Assembly (NCBI RefSeq): GCF_000208925.1 | Contig: NW_001914897.1 | Coordinates: 29,025-93,024, forward strand | Length of the DNA stretch: 64,000 bases | Direction: 5' to 3' | DNA from: Entamoeba histolytica HM-1:IMSS | Lineage: Eukaryota; Evosea; Mastigamoebida; Endamoebidae | Part shown: piece by piece, positions 1 through 10,287 of the stretch | Numbering within the stretch: the first letter of the stretch is position 1 | How the letters are laid out: every line of letters starts with the position of its first letter | Notes under the pieces: generated by a model | Database searches by the model: none | Seen by the model: only the letters and a program-made list of their open reading frames with translations | What the model was told of the DNA's origin: nothing | Position numbers and translations under genes: made by a program

Positions 1-1
1 A

Positions 2-778
2 TTTCAATTAGTAACTGAAAAAAGAACTTGGAAATTGATTGTAGAAGGAGAAGAAGATGGTGAATATTGGAAAGATTCATTTAGAAAATTAATTAATCAA
101 GTAAGAAAATCAAAAGGTCTTCCCCCTTTGGAACGTAAAAAACATGACACTGGAAAACGCCATCACCATCATCATGATAAAAAGAAAGAAGAGAAAAAAA
201 AAACTACAACTACCTCTTCTACACCTGTTACTCCTGTTAATGCTGCACCACCTCCTCCAACCCCTATCACTGTAACTACTACTTCAAATCCTACTACTGG
301 TGTTGTCGTTGCTGCTGCACCACCACCTCCTCCATCTAAAATTAGTATCGCTGCTGCACCACCACATGTTACTAATTACTCAAAACCTATTATTCAACAA
401 GAACCTGAACAACAAGAAGATTCTGAAAAACAACAAGAAGAAGAACAATACGATCAACAGGATGAGCAATATGACCAACAGGATGAGCAGTATGATCAAG
501 AAGAAGAAGGTGAATATTCTGATGAAGAATATGATGAAGATGATGACATTGCACCAGAAGAAATTTATGACAATGAAATAAGAGCTTGTGTACCACCTGA
601 AAAATATGCTGTTGCTCTTCATGATTATGATTCTTCAACTGAAACTGAATTATCTATTAAAAGAGGTCAAAAAATTATTATTTTTGATGATTCTGATCCA
701 GAAGGATGGCTTGGTGCTGAAACAATTGATGGAAGTAGAGGATGGGTATCTTCTCATTACGTAAAAATACTCCTTTAA
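2..778 (+). CDS. PH-SH3 adaptor protein, 3' part only
   Basis: The frame is already open at base 2, so the start lies outside the window and about 258 residues are visible. The first 30 or so look like the last strand and C-terminal helix of a PH domain (TEKRTWKLIVEG, then EYWKDSFRKLI). A basic His/Lys stretch and a Pro/Thr/Ala-rich linker follow, with poly-proline runs that could bind SH3 or profilin-type partners. Then comes an acidic Gln/Glu/Asp region with about two and a half copies of a YDQQDEQ unit. The last 60 residues are a clear SH3 domain (ALHDYDSSTETELS, GWLGAE, GWVSSHYV). The likely role is a membrane-cytoskeleton adaptor. A RhoGEF or myosin tail upstream cannot be excluded because the N-terminus is missing. 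Confidence 0.8.
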   Translation, partial: FQLVTEKRTWKLIVEGEEDGEYWKDSFRKLINQVRKSKGLPPLERKKHDTGKRHHHHHDKKKEEKKKTTTTSSTPVTPVNAAPPPPTPITVTTTSNPTTGVVVAAAPPPPPSKISIAAAPPHVTNYSKPIIQQEPEQQEDSEKQQEEEQYDQQDEQYDQQDEQYDQEEEGEYSDEEYDEDDDIAPEEIYDNEIRACVPPEKYAVALHDYDSSTETELSIKRGQKIIIFDDSDPEGWLGAETIDGSRGWVSSHYVKILL

Positions 779-962
779 CTGTGCAGTTCCTTTTATTTCA
801 ATTGATTTTTTATATTTTTTAATATAATAACTTTATAAAGTATTTAAACATTGAAAATGTAATATAAAGATATTTTTTTTATACTTATCTGATTTAAAAG
901 AAAAAAAGTATACAAGTAAAATGAAGAAGATAAAATATAATCTAAAAATTAAACGTTCAATT

Positions 963-1787
963 TTAATTCATTGGAATTTCTTCATTGATTGGTTGTTGAG
1001 AATCAACGAAAACACTTTCAAGTTGGTTTGAAGTTTCTGATTTTATTTCTACATTTTCTAATTTATAATAATTCTCAGGAACTTCACGCTCTCCTTCAAC
1101 AAGAATAAATTCTCCAGTTAAAAAACCAAGTGCAAATCCTATAAATTCAGAGAATAATAATACTAAACAACTTTGCCATGAAATGTTATTGTTTGAATTG
1201 GAAATTAATCGACAAACAACAATAAATGGATTGACAATCATTCCACTTGGTAATGCAATACATCCAGCAGCAATCACTCCAGGAATAAGAAGAGCAGCAC
1301 TTTGTTTTCTATAAGTAATTAACATTAATACAAATATTAATATGAAACTGCCAAAACATTCAGAAAGAACTTGGATAAAACTATATGTCTTAGAAGAAAA
1401 AGCAATAAGACTATCAGTAAAGAAGAGGTTTAGAGTTAAAACAGAGAATAAACCACCTAAAAATTGAGCAACAATACTAACTAGTGTTTGCCAAAAAGTT
1501 TGTCCTCTTCTAAGAAAGAAAACAATAGAGATACCAGTATTAAATTGCCCATTACACACTGGTGAGAGAATTTCAATAATTGGTCCTAATCCAAAAATAA
1601 CTAAAAGAGAACAAATATATGTTGGATAATTAAGGTAAGCAGTACAATTTGTAAGATAGAATAAATAATAACTACCAATTAACTCACCAATAAAGAACCT
1701 TATTAATTTATTATGACAAAGAAGTCTATATTTCATATAATAACCATAAAAGGTTGATGTTCTTAACCGACTAGCTAACTTTTCCAT
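963..1787 (-). CDS. Aquaporin/MIP-family channel with altered NPA boxes
   Basis: The protein has 274 residues from the ATG at 1787; the longer frame to 1859 begins with TTG and crosses a probable intron. Several hydrophobic segments are visible, and the first (RFFIGELIGSYYLFYL) matches the first helix of MIP channels. The two half-helix loops are recognisable but changed. The first reads GQFNTGIS where NPA is usual, and the second reads MIVNPFIV without the usual NPARD arginine. The C-terminal tail of about 50 residues is acidic and cytosolic-like. The family normally conducts water or small solutes; whether this divergent member does so is unknown. The fold call is fairly safe and the transport function is not. 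Confidence 0.72.
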   Translation of the reverse strand: MEKLASRLRTSTFYGYYMKYRLLCHNKLIRFFIGELIGSYYLFYLTNCTAYLNYPTYICSLLVIFGLGPIIEILSPVCNGQFNTGISIVFFLRRGQTFWQTLVSIVAQFLGGLFSVLTLNLFFTDSLIAFSSKTYSFIQVLSECFGSFILIFVLMLITYRKQSAALLIPGVIAAGCIALPSGMIVNPFIVVCRLISNSNNNISWQSCLVLLFSEFIGFALGFLTGEFILVEGEREVPENYYKLENVEIKSETSNQLESVFVDSQQPINEEIPMN

Positions 1788-1816
1788 AGCACTGTTTTTG
1801 CACAGTTTTAAGTTAC

Positions 1817-1857
1817 CTAATATAAATACAAAAAAAAATAAAAATGAATTAACAAAC
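1817..1857 (-). other. Probable 5' UTR intron of the aquaporin-like gene
   Basis: On the minus strand this 41-bp stretch starts GTTTGT, is T-rich and ends TATTAG, which matches every confirmed intron in the window. It lies 30 bases before the chosen ATG. No in-frame ATG exists upstream, so if it is spliced it sits in the leader. Confidence 0.5.
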
Positions 1858-2104
1858 AAAAAATCAACTTTCGGTTCCTTCTTTTATTTTTTTCTACTGA
1901 ATAGTGCTTTGTTTCTGTTAGCTTTAATAATTATTCATTGTGTCTTTTAACAAAAATAAGTTACAAAAATTATTTATTATCTTTGGCGAGATATATATCT
2001 TTTTTTTTAAATTAATTCATCTTACTTAAAGAAAGTTTGAACGTCTTTTTTCTCTGTTTTAAATAAAAAATTTAAACTAAGGAATTACTAACAAAAAATA
2101 ATTC

Positions 2105-3472
2105 TTATTGTGCTGTCATTGACTCTCCTTCAGCTGTATTGTCAAAAGCAAGATTGGCATATTCTACTTCTAGTTCATATAAGTCTTGTCGTGCATCAGT
2201 AAATTCATTTTCTTCCATTCCTTCTCCAACATAATGATGAACAAATGCTCTATTACCAAACATTAAGTCAAAGTTTTGATTTACTTTTTGGAATACTTGG
2301 CACATAGCTGTATGGTTAGCAATCATACATGCACTTCTAGCAGTAGAAGCATATGAACTACCAGGAACAGCAGTAGCTGGTTGACTATTAATACCACATT
2401 TAAATGAACATGGACACCATCCAACAAATGGAACTGTATTTTGTTTCTTAATTCCACTAACAGCAAGATTAACTTCACGTGATGAAACATCTCCTCGATA
2501 CATCATACAACAACTCATAAATTTACCTTTATTAATATCATCACATTGAATCATTAAACTATTTGGATCAAATAATGATGATGTAAGTTCTTGAACTGAT
2601 AATGTTTGTCTAATAGCTTTTTCTGGTGTAACAATTGGTGCATATGACATCATAGCAAAATGGTCTCTTGGGAATGGAACAAGATTAGTTGGAAATTCAT
2701 TTAAGTCAACATTTAATGTACCTTCAAATCTTAATGATGCAGTAATAGAACTCATGGCTTGTGCAATTAATTGATTTAAATGGAAATATGATGGACTATG
2801 AACTCCTAATTGTTTTTGACATATTTTATAAATTGATTCATTATCAACCATAAAAGTACAATTTACAAATTTCATCATAGCATGAGTATTTAACACAGCA
2901 TTATATGGCTCAACAACTCCACTAGAAAGTTTTGGTGATGGCCAAATAACAGTGTTCAATTTAGTCTTTTTTGTATATTTGTCTGCTAATTTCTCACATA
3001 ATGCTGCAGTAAAACCACTTCCAGTTCCTCCACCAACAGAATTATAAATGAAAAATCCTTGTAATCCTGTACAATTTTCTGTAGCTTTTCTAATAGCATC
3101 CATTGTTTGATTTAGTAATGGTTCATATCCTGTTTTTCCTTTAGCAAAATTAGAGGATGCATCTTCTTTACCACAAATTAATTGTTCAGGATGATAAAGT
3201 CCAGAATATTCTCCAGTTTTAATTTCATCAATTACAGTAGGTTCAGTATCGACAAAAACTGAACGTGGAACATGTCTTCCATTTTGGAGTTCTTGGAAAA
3301 AGGCATTATAAGCAGTGTCACCATCATTAGTTATAACTGACCTTTTTTCATTAGTATTGGCAATAGCTGTTCCATCTGGTTGAATTCCATGTTCAAGGCA
3401 AAACAGCTCCCAACATTTATTTCCAAGTTGACATCCAGCTTGACCAATGTGTATTGTTATTACTTCCCTCAT
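2105..3472 (-). CDS. Alpha-tubulin
   Basis: This 455-residue single-exon protein is microtubule alpha-tubulin. It opens MREVITIHIGQAGCQLGN and carries the tubulin signature GGGTGSG near residue 145, plus the conserved DVNLNEFPTNLVP-type region. The GTPase-activating loop residues typical of alpha-tubulin (LSVQELTSSLFDP, then MSCCMMYRGDV) are present. The C-terminus is unusual: it is short, only weakly acidic and ends SMTAQ, so it lacks the long Glu tail and the terminal tyrosine used for detyrosination. Amoebic tubulins are known to be divergent, and microtubules in these cells are largely confined to the nuclear spindle. The gene is divergent from the TBC gene at 3851 and shares a 378-bp promoter region with it. 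Confidence 0.97.
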   Translation of the reverse strand: MREVITIHIGQAGCQLGNKCWELFCLEHGIQPDGTAIANTNEKRSVITNDGDTAYNAFFQELQNGRHVPRSVFVDTEPTVIDEIKTGEYSGLYHPEQLICGKEDASSNFAKGKTGYEPLLNQTMDAIRKATENCTGLQGFFIYNSVGGGTGSGFTAALCEKLADKYTKKTKLNTVIWPSPKLSSGVVEPYNAVLNTHAMMKFVNCTFMVDNESIYKICQKQLGVHSPSYFHLNQLIAQAMSSITASLRFEGTLNVDLNEFPTNLVPFPRDHFAMMSYAPIVTPEKAIRQTLSVQELTSSLFDPNSLMIQCDDINKGKFMSCCMMYRGDVSSREVNLAVSGIKKQNTVPFVGWCPCSFKCGINSQPATAVPGSSYASTARSACMIANHTAMCQVFQKVNQNFDLMFGNRAFVHHYVGEGMEENEFTDARQDLYELEVEYANLAFDNTAEGESMTAQ

Positions 3473-3850
3473 ATTTTGAAAATTTCAAGTTCAAGTTGTT
3501 TGAAGTTCTAGTTGAAAAATCTTTAGTTGACTTTTCTTTTCACCTTTAGCACTTCTCTTTCCTTTACTTCTTTGAGTTATGTTTATGTCCTCTCTTTTCC
3601 AATAAGTTTCCCCAAGATTTTAATTAATTTATTGTTTTAGTTTTTGAGTATTTTTTAACCTATCTCAAAACTTATTTTAGGGATTTGTTAAGATATTGTT
3701 TTGAATCACATTTTAATATGTTAGCAACTAAAGTATTTTTGCAACCGTACAAAAAAGAGTTTTATCATGAGAAATTCTTATGGAATAAAATTTAGAACTT
3801 GCAATTATAAAAACAAGGAAATTTCCCATCTGGGAATATCATTTTAATTT
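3473..3850. promoter_or_regulatory. Divergent promoter region between tubulin and TBC genes
   Basis: The 378 bases hold no open frame. Near the tubulin start, the minus strand has a GAACTTGAAA motif about 10 bases before the ATG. On the plus side, GAACTT at 3795-3800 is followed by a TATAAAA-like stretch before the TBC ATG. Both resemble the GAAC and TATA elements described for Entamoeba core promoters. Confidence 0.5.
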
Positions 3851-4792
3851 ATGGGAGATACACCATCTAAACCTGAAGATACACCATCTTCATTTGAACA
3901 ACAACCAGACTATTCTAAATACACTGCACAACAAGTATTTGATGATTGGGAGGAAATTGAAATGAAAGCTCCAGCATTTATTCGTCGTTTTGTAAAGTCA
4001 ATTGATAATAAAACTAGACTAAGATACTGGCTAACAATGGCTAATCCTGAACAATATACTATAAAAAATCCAGACTTATTTCAAAGTTTATGTGCACAAG
4101 CTGAAGTAAGAATGATAAATGATGAAGAATTTAAAAAAATTGGTCAAAAAATTGATTTAGATGTAAATAGAACATTTCCAAATGATCCACAAATGACTGA
4201 AGATAAACGACTTGACTTAAGAGATATCTTACGATCTTTTGCTATTTTATTACCAAAAACAGGATATTGTCAAGGAATGTCATTTTTGGCAGGACAAATT
4301 TTATTGGTTACCCAAAATCCCGAAGATACATTATGGATTTTTACTTATTTTATGAAAGACTTAAATTTATATGGATTATTTTGTGATGGATTACCTTTAT
4401 TAAAATTTGCAGTATTTTGTATTGAATGGGTTATTAAACATCGTGTTCCTTCATTAACTAAATACTTCCAAGAAAAAGATACACCATTACTTCTTGTTGT
4501 TGGTCAATGGCTAACAGCATTATTTAGTATTAATTTTGATAAATGTGTAACATTAAAAATATGGGATATGTTTTTATTAGAAGGATTTGTCTGGTTAGTA
4601 AAGGTAAGTTCTGCTCTATTATTAATACATGGTGATCTTTTTAATGGACTTATTGATGAAGTAGTAATCCAATTAAGACAAGCAACATTAAAAGATGAGT
4701 GGAGAAATGTTTCTATGACAGCAGATGGGATTGTTTTTGGAGAAAAAGAGTTAAAAGAGTGTAAATTGGCATATGACCAATCTCAACAATAA
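3851..4792 (+). CDS. TBC-domain RabGAP
   Basis: The protein has 313 residues and is almost entirely a TBC domain (about residues 40-290), which speeds GTP hydrolysis on Rab GTPases. Both catalytic fingers are present: the arginine finger in IDLDVNRTFP and the glutamine finger in GYCQGMSFL. The later TBC blocks (KIWDMFLLEGF) also fit. The N-terminal 35 residues are polar and disordered, with a repeated DTPS motif. There is no membrane anchor or extra domain, so it is probably cytosolic and recruited by its Rab. The Rab it acts on cannot be read from sequence. Confidence 0.92.
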   Translation: MGDTPSKPEDTPSSFEQQPDYSKYTAQQVFDDWEEIEMKAPAFIRRFVKSIDNKTRLRYWLTMANPEQYTIKNPDLFQSLCAQAEVRMINDEEFKKIGQKIDLDVNRTFPNDPQMTEDKRLDLRDILRSFAILLPKTGYCQGMSFLAGQILLVTQNPEDTLWIFTYFMKDLNLYGLFCDGLPLLKFAVFCIEWVIKHRVPSLTKYFQEKDTPLLLVVGQWLTALFSINFDKCVTLKIWDMFLLEGFVWLVKVSSALLLIHGDLFNGLIDEVVIQLRQATLKDEWRNVSMTADGIVFGEKELKECKLAYDQSQQ

Positions 4793-4870
4793 TTAATGGT
4801 AATGAAAAAAGGTAATAAAAATGGAATTTATCAACAATATGTTAATTCATTTTTTTATCGATAAATATTT

Positions 4871-5181
4871 TTCTTCTTTTTAAGCCTTTGTTTATTTTCT
4901 ACCTTAATTTTAAGGATTTGCATTTTTCTTATTTTATGAATGGGAGAAGGAATCATTTCATTACTACTAGTCTTACTTTGACTAATCTTCTTTTAGTCTA
5001 ACCCACACTTCAGTAGTTCCTTATATTACAACAATGTAATATTCTACTATATTCTCTTGCTCCACCCTTTGCAACTTTACCTAATACATTTCTAATTCAA
5101 ATACACCGTCATAATCCGATAATAACTGGGAGGGTTGAAGTTTGAATTGTATGAGTGTTTGTGTGTGGTGTTTCAGATATG
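4871..5181 (+). repeat. About 310-bp dispersed repeat, left copy
   Basis: This stretch is repeated in inverted orientation at 62482-62799. The match runs from TTCTTCTTTTTAA to GTTTCAG-A-T/C-ATG and is strongest in the middle, where about 35 bases after CCTAATACATTTC are identical. It is more GC-rich than the surrounding DNA and has no open frame. It does not match the LINE 3' ends in this window, so it is not a LINE1-tailed SINE. It could be a MITE, a SINE of another family or an end of a larger Entamoeba repeat. Confidence 0.8.
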
Positions 5182-6547
5182 TCACCTTCGATCTAACAGG
5201 TAAAGAAAACAAAGAAATATGAAAGAATGATTCTTTGTTGTATTTTCAAATTAATTAATAATCAATATTAATAAAGTAATGAAATGAATAATAATGAGAA
5301 TAATGTAATTTAAACAAAATGAAATAAAAAGAATGATAAATAATTAATATTTCATTGAATAAAATGTTATTGAACTTTCATATTTCATATATTAATTAAT
5401 TAGTTCATTTATTATTCATTTTATTTAAATTATTGTTTATTTAAAATATAAACTATCATATTTTATATTAGTTTATTTAATGCTTTTAAATTACTTCATC
5501 AAACATACAGTAGAAATAGAATCATGTCGTCTTTCTAATGATGTTCAATCATTATACATAATTATTATCTTTTTAATTATTTCTTCTTTATGATAAATAA
5601 TACTGACAAATTATTTTCTAGTTTCTTAATCAATAAATTCAATATCTTCTTTTACAAACACAAATATTTTGGGAATTTTGTTTTCTATTTATTTCATTGT
5701 TTTATTTCTTTCGTGTTCTTCTTCTTGTTGATTTTTTAGAAAGAATAATTTATTTAATTTCAGTTCTTTCAATTTCCAAATCACAATAACTAATTTCTTC
5801 TATGTATTTCATTCTTGTATTTCTTTGCAATTTCTTTACTTTTATTTATTTCGTTCTTCTTTTCTCGTTTAATGTTTCTATCTTTTTTATCTTTTTCTTC
5901 AGTAATACTATGATAAAGAGTGTCTCTTTTTCAACTTCTTCTACATTAATTGGTGTTATTAACATTTTTCATTGTCATCATCCTTACAATTTCATTTTAT
6001 CTTTGTGTATTATCATAACAAGATGAATCTTTTGAATCAACAAAACATAATAGAAATGAATATTTTACAGTTATTCCAATAAAAATTCCAACAATTTTTG
6101 TTATCACTTATCTACTTTTGTTTTCTTCATGAACTTTTTTATGAATACAACAATATTATTTAATCAAATCGATACAACCATGTCTTCAAATGTTTGATAT
6201 TGTGGAATTATTCTGTATTATTCTATTCATTGATTTATTATTTTATGAAAACTAGTTGAAATTCAAAACAATATCAATTATTTATTCATATTCTTTTCAT
6301 TCTTCATATGTCTTGTAACACAAATATATTAATAATAAACATATTTCATTTATCACTTTCTCATTACATTCATTTTGTTTCTTTAGTTTTGTGTTATTAT
6401 TTTCTTTCAAAACACTTTTCTTCATTTTGAATTTAAAAAATGTATTTTCCATCACTTGTATTTCAAATGATAACTAATTTAATTTATTTACTATTCATTG
6501 AATGTTATTAGTTGTTAGTTGTTTTAAATAATAATTAAACAAAATAA
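5182..6547. other. AT-rich DNA without a recognisable gene
   Basis: This is about 1.4 kb of low-complexity A/T-rich sequence between the dispersed repeat and a truncated LINE. The open frames are hydrophobic by-products of T-runs. A weak lysine/glutamate-rich, stop-riddled reading on the minus strand around 5500-6050 might be a decayed gene, but no family is recognisable. Confidence 0.5.
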
Positions 6548-8371
6548 TTAAGCAAATAATTAAGTATTAATAGAAATAGCTTCTATTGTTCCTGAATCAT
6601 GGGAGACTAATCACATCTCTTCTTCATCTTCAAGCAGCTCTACGGAGTATGTTTGTGATTGAAGCAGTATTCCATGACATCCATCATGTTTTTTATTATA
6701 ATGGTTTTTACTTCTTTCTCGATGTTAATCTCAATTTTTAATTCTTTGATTAGTCTGATACTTTCTTTATTTACTAATCCATTTATTGATATTACTACTG
6801 GAATTATTCTGACATCTTTTAATTTTTCTATTTTCATTAGAATATTCTTTAATTCCTTATACTTATTTCTTTTCTTCCAATAGGCTCCATTAATATTGTG
6901 ATCAGCCACAATATTCATATCAAATAATAGACCAGTTTTATTCTTTTTATCTAATACGTATTTGTCTGTTATTTTGTGGTATTGTCCATCACTTTTAGGC
7001 ATTATTTGTTTGTTCCATATCATAGTAATGTCTTTATATTTGAACATTGTTTCATATTTTATTTTTATATTGTTTATTGAATGTATATTTTCTTATTAAT
7101 CAATATGATTATGCCTATATGGTCATGTTTCTCTATTTGTGATTTATTATGATAAATACAAGATAGTAGAATGTGTTTTACTGTTGCTATCTTGTCTTTA
7201 CAAAGTGTGGAGTATTTTAATCTTTCATTTTTCATTATTTTTGTTTTTCTATACCCACAAAATATTGCACCATCTTGCATTTTAGTTAATTGGAGAAATG
7301 CATTCTTTTTAATATTGATTGACTTCCATGCTTTCATTGTATTAGTTTTATCTACTCCTTTTGACTCGAACCATCTTCTAAAATGTCCACTTATTTGATG
7401 ACATTTCCATTTTTTGATGTGTTGGTCGGTTAATAATTTTTTTATTTCTACTACTACTTCTTTTTCTTTTTTCTTTTCTATCCCTTCATTTATTATTTCT
7501 TCTATTTTTGTTTCATTTATTTTATGAATTGATGTTTTTAATTCTATTCCATATTCATTTCTTATTGTACCATCTATCTATATGTTATTTCATATTTCAC
7601 TTTCTCTGGTACAATAGTACATTACTGTTCTTACTAATTCAATAACATATTCGTCACTTATATTTATTAATCCTTCATTTCTTCTATAATAACATACAAC
7701 CGATCTTTGGAGTTTCACCATTGTATTTTGCCTTTCTTAAATATTTTCTTATCTCCTTTTCAATTTTATCTAGGTCAGTGATTTTCCAATTTACAACTGA
7801 TGCTGAATATCTGAAGATATGGATTACTTCCGTGTTTATTCTAGTAATATATCTTCTATTACTACTTTCATCACTGTTTATTTCTTCCATCTTTTGATTC
7901 ATTTTTTCTTTGATGGTTTTACAATTGAAGGTGTCATCAATTTCGTCGGACTGCCATATTCCTAAGTATTTATACAAGTCATCACCTTCAATTACATTGA
8001 TGTTTTGCATTCCATTTGGTATTTCTTTAATGTTTTTTAATACCATTCCTGACTTTTTCTCATTCATTTCAATACGTAACTTATTATTTCATTAATTTCA
8101 TTGTGGATTATTCCCATTTCTTCACTACTTTCTGTCATTATTCTCAAATCATCCATATATAATGTGTGATTTGATTTTGGGAATTTCTCTTCGATGATTT
8201 GAGAAATTACATTCATCTGTATGATGAAGAGTAGATTTGATAATGAATCACCTTGTAAAATTCATCTATTTAATTTAATACTACCTAGATATTCATTATA
8301 TTTATAACATATGAATATCTTCAATCTAGTCATCATATTTTCAATAATGTCAATGATGACAAACTCTTAAT
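6548..8371 (-). mobile_element. 5'-truncated LINE (Entamoeba R4-type non-LTR), copy 1
   Basis: This is the 3' 1.8 kb of the same element as at 22814-27598 and 56548-60450, on the minus strand. It starts within the reverse transcriptase, shows YMDDL at about 8150, and continues through the region after RT to the C-terminal endonuclease-like region and the common 3' end. Similarity to the other copies stops at about 8371, as expected for 5' truncation during target-primed reverse transcription. It is dead: glycine of RGILQGDS is TGA, the shared GETPK frameshift is present, and the endonuclease zinc motif is damaged. It keeps YMDD and glycine in SKGVDK, both lost in the other two copies. Confidence 0.93.
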
Positions 8372-8479
8372 GAGAATAATATTCTATAAATAATTCCAAA
8401 AAACAAAAATAAGAAAAATAGAAAATACAACTAAAAAATTAGAAGAAACTAATAAATCCATTGATATTAAAAACCAAAA

Positions 8480-10127
8480 ATGGAAAAACAAGAGAAATTA
8501 ATTGAAAATATTATTCATTTTAAATGTACTCAAATTGAAGAAGGAATGTCATACGAATGTATATCACAACATCCATACAAAGACACTGTTTTACAACATA
8601 TGGTTTTTCCATTTTGTTTTCCAGAAGGAGATTCAATGATAAATAAAAAAGATGGATTAAATTATCATATTGACTATGAAAAACAAGAGTCATTTGCATT
8701 TATCCTAACAGATATTAGTGCTAATCGAAGATATGTTTATTGTAGACGATTTTCTAATTTTAAATTTCCTGAATGTTTTTGTATTATTGCAGAGAGGTTT
8801 GTCAGTTATTTTAACGAAATTAGAATAAATAAAAATAAATAGACCATTTGAATCTTTATTTAAAAAAATATTAGACAAAGCTGTTGCAATACGTAAAATA
8901 TCAATAAATTTATTATCTAAATTCTTTGAAGATATTGCAAAACAAAATGTACCATCAATTAATGGTGTATTAACAAACATATCATTTCATCATATTCCTT
9001 ATGAAATATCTTCAGAAGAAGATTTTAGTAAACACCATTCATCAAATGTTTTAAATATTTTAAAATTATTTGGTGCTTCATTTTTAGTTGATATAATTGG
9101 TGATATTATGATGGAAAGAAAATTTGTATTTTTATCAAATTCAATTGGTTCATTATCTGATACAATCCTTACTTTAACATCATTGATTTATCCTTTTGTT
9201 TGGCATCATGTATTAATTCCTATTTTACCTGTTCAATTAGCTTCATACCCAACTGCACCAATGCCTTATTTAATTGGAATTAAAACATCTTTATGGGAAC
9301 ATGTAAAGAAAGAATGTGATGGGGGAATGGAAGATACTATTGTTATTGACTTAGAAAAAGGACAACAGATTGAAGGACCTGTCTTTCCAATGGTATTTAC
9401 TTCTCCCAGTTCTATTCTTCTTCGTTCACAATTATCATTAATTCAGAATGATCCAGATCCAGATGAAAATATTGAATTAAAGAATGATACTATTTATAAT
9501 ATGTTTCAGTTATTCTTCTTTAAAATATTTCATAATTATTTTCAATGTTTTAAAGCTAATCCAGGTGGTAGAATTAAATATTCATTTGATAGAGATGCTT
9601 TTGTATCTAAACTAAGTGAAGATGATAAACTATTTTTTGAAAGTTTTGAAGATTCTCAAATGTGTTTTATGTTTTTCAATACAAGAGCAGAACAAAAGAG
9701 TGATGAATATCAAATCGAAGCTTTATGTCCATTTAATCGTCTTCCACCTAAAGAGTCATATGGATTTGTTGATTGTGGATTTGTAATGGAAAATTTAGAT
9801 TCTGGAGAATCAATTTCAATGGTATGTCGATTTTGTAATCTTCTTATCACTGGAGAAGATCCTTGTTCTCAAAGAGGTAATGAACTTTATCATACAAAAT
9901 GCTTTAGATGTTGTTGTTGTGCAAAGATTTTAGAAGGAAATAAATTAGCTAATTGTGAACGGTTAAAGTGTGTGTATTGTCATCGTTCTCAAAAACCTGA
10001 ATTAACAATTAGTGAAATTCAAGCAAGAATTGATTCAAAAGAAAAGAGAAAATTAACAAAGACTGAAAAATTAGTTTCTAAAACATTTAAAAAGAGGTTT
10101 GAAAATGAAAAGTTACAACAAAATTAA
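8480..10127 (+). CDS. DENN-LIM protein, candidate Rab GEF (2 exons)
   Basis: Two exons, 8480-8796 and 8843-10127, join into 533 residues. The 46-bp intron starts GTTTGT and ends TAG, and splicing restores the upstream DENN motif FPECFCIIAERPFESLF exactly across the junction. The core DENN block follows (LKLFGASFLVDIIGDIMMERK, YPFVWHHVLIPILP). DENN proteins act as exchange factors for Rab GTPases. Near the C-terminus, about residues 440-490, a cysteine/histidine cluster (CRFCN, YHTKCFRC, CVYCH) has LIM-domain spacing, a zinc-bound protein-interaction module often linked to actin. A basic tail follows. The DENN-LIM combination is uncommon. Without splicing this looks like two broken ORFs. Confidence 0.88.
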
Positions 10128-10262
10128 TTGTGGAAATTTCGTTTTTGTTTGCAGTTTCTTTTTTCTTTTCTTTTGAATAAGTAAAATTATATTATTATAG
10201 TTTTTTTTTTATTATTTTATACAAAATGGAAGTCAAATTTATCAAAAAAAAAAGAAGAAGAA

Positions 10263-10275
10263 GAACTTTAAAAAT
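10263..10275 (+). promoter_or_regulatory. GAACTT-TATA-like core promoter element
   Basis: GAACTTTAAAAAT lies 13 bases before the ATG at 10288. Similar sequences at similar distances precede several other genes here. It resembles a fusion of the known Entamoeba GAAC and TATA elements. Confidence 0.5.
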
Positions 10276-10287
10276 ATTTTGAGTTAT

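Noticed and set aside
300..638. Overlapping ORFs on both strands inside the PH-SH3 gene
   Set aside because: They are shadows of the repeat-rich coding strand; composition is poly-Leu, poly-His or poly-Phe with no family match.
5802..6026. 74-residue ORF rich in Phe/Ile
   Set aside because: It arises from T-rich noncoding DNA and looks like random translation, not a membrane protein with ordered segments.
6640..8067. Several ORFs that could be read as small genes
   Set aside because: They are pieces of the dead LINE ORF2, matching the other two copies.
10279..10287. Upstream TTG start for the reductase enzyme (also TTG/GTG starts at 1859, 31563, 33725, 35301, 38623, 44666)
   Set aside because: Nuclear genes of this lineage start with ATG; an ATG or an exon junction explains each case better.
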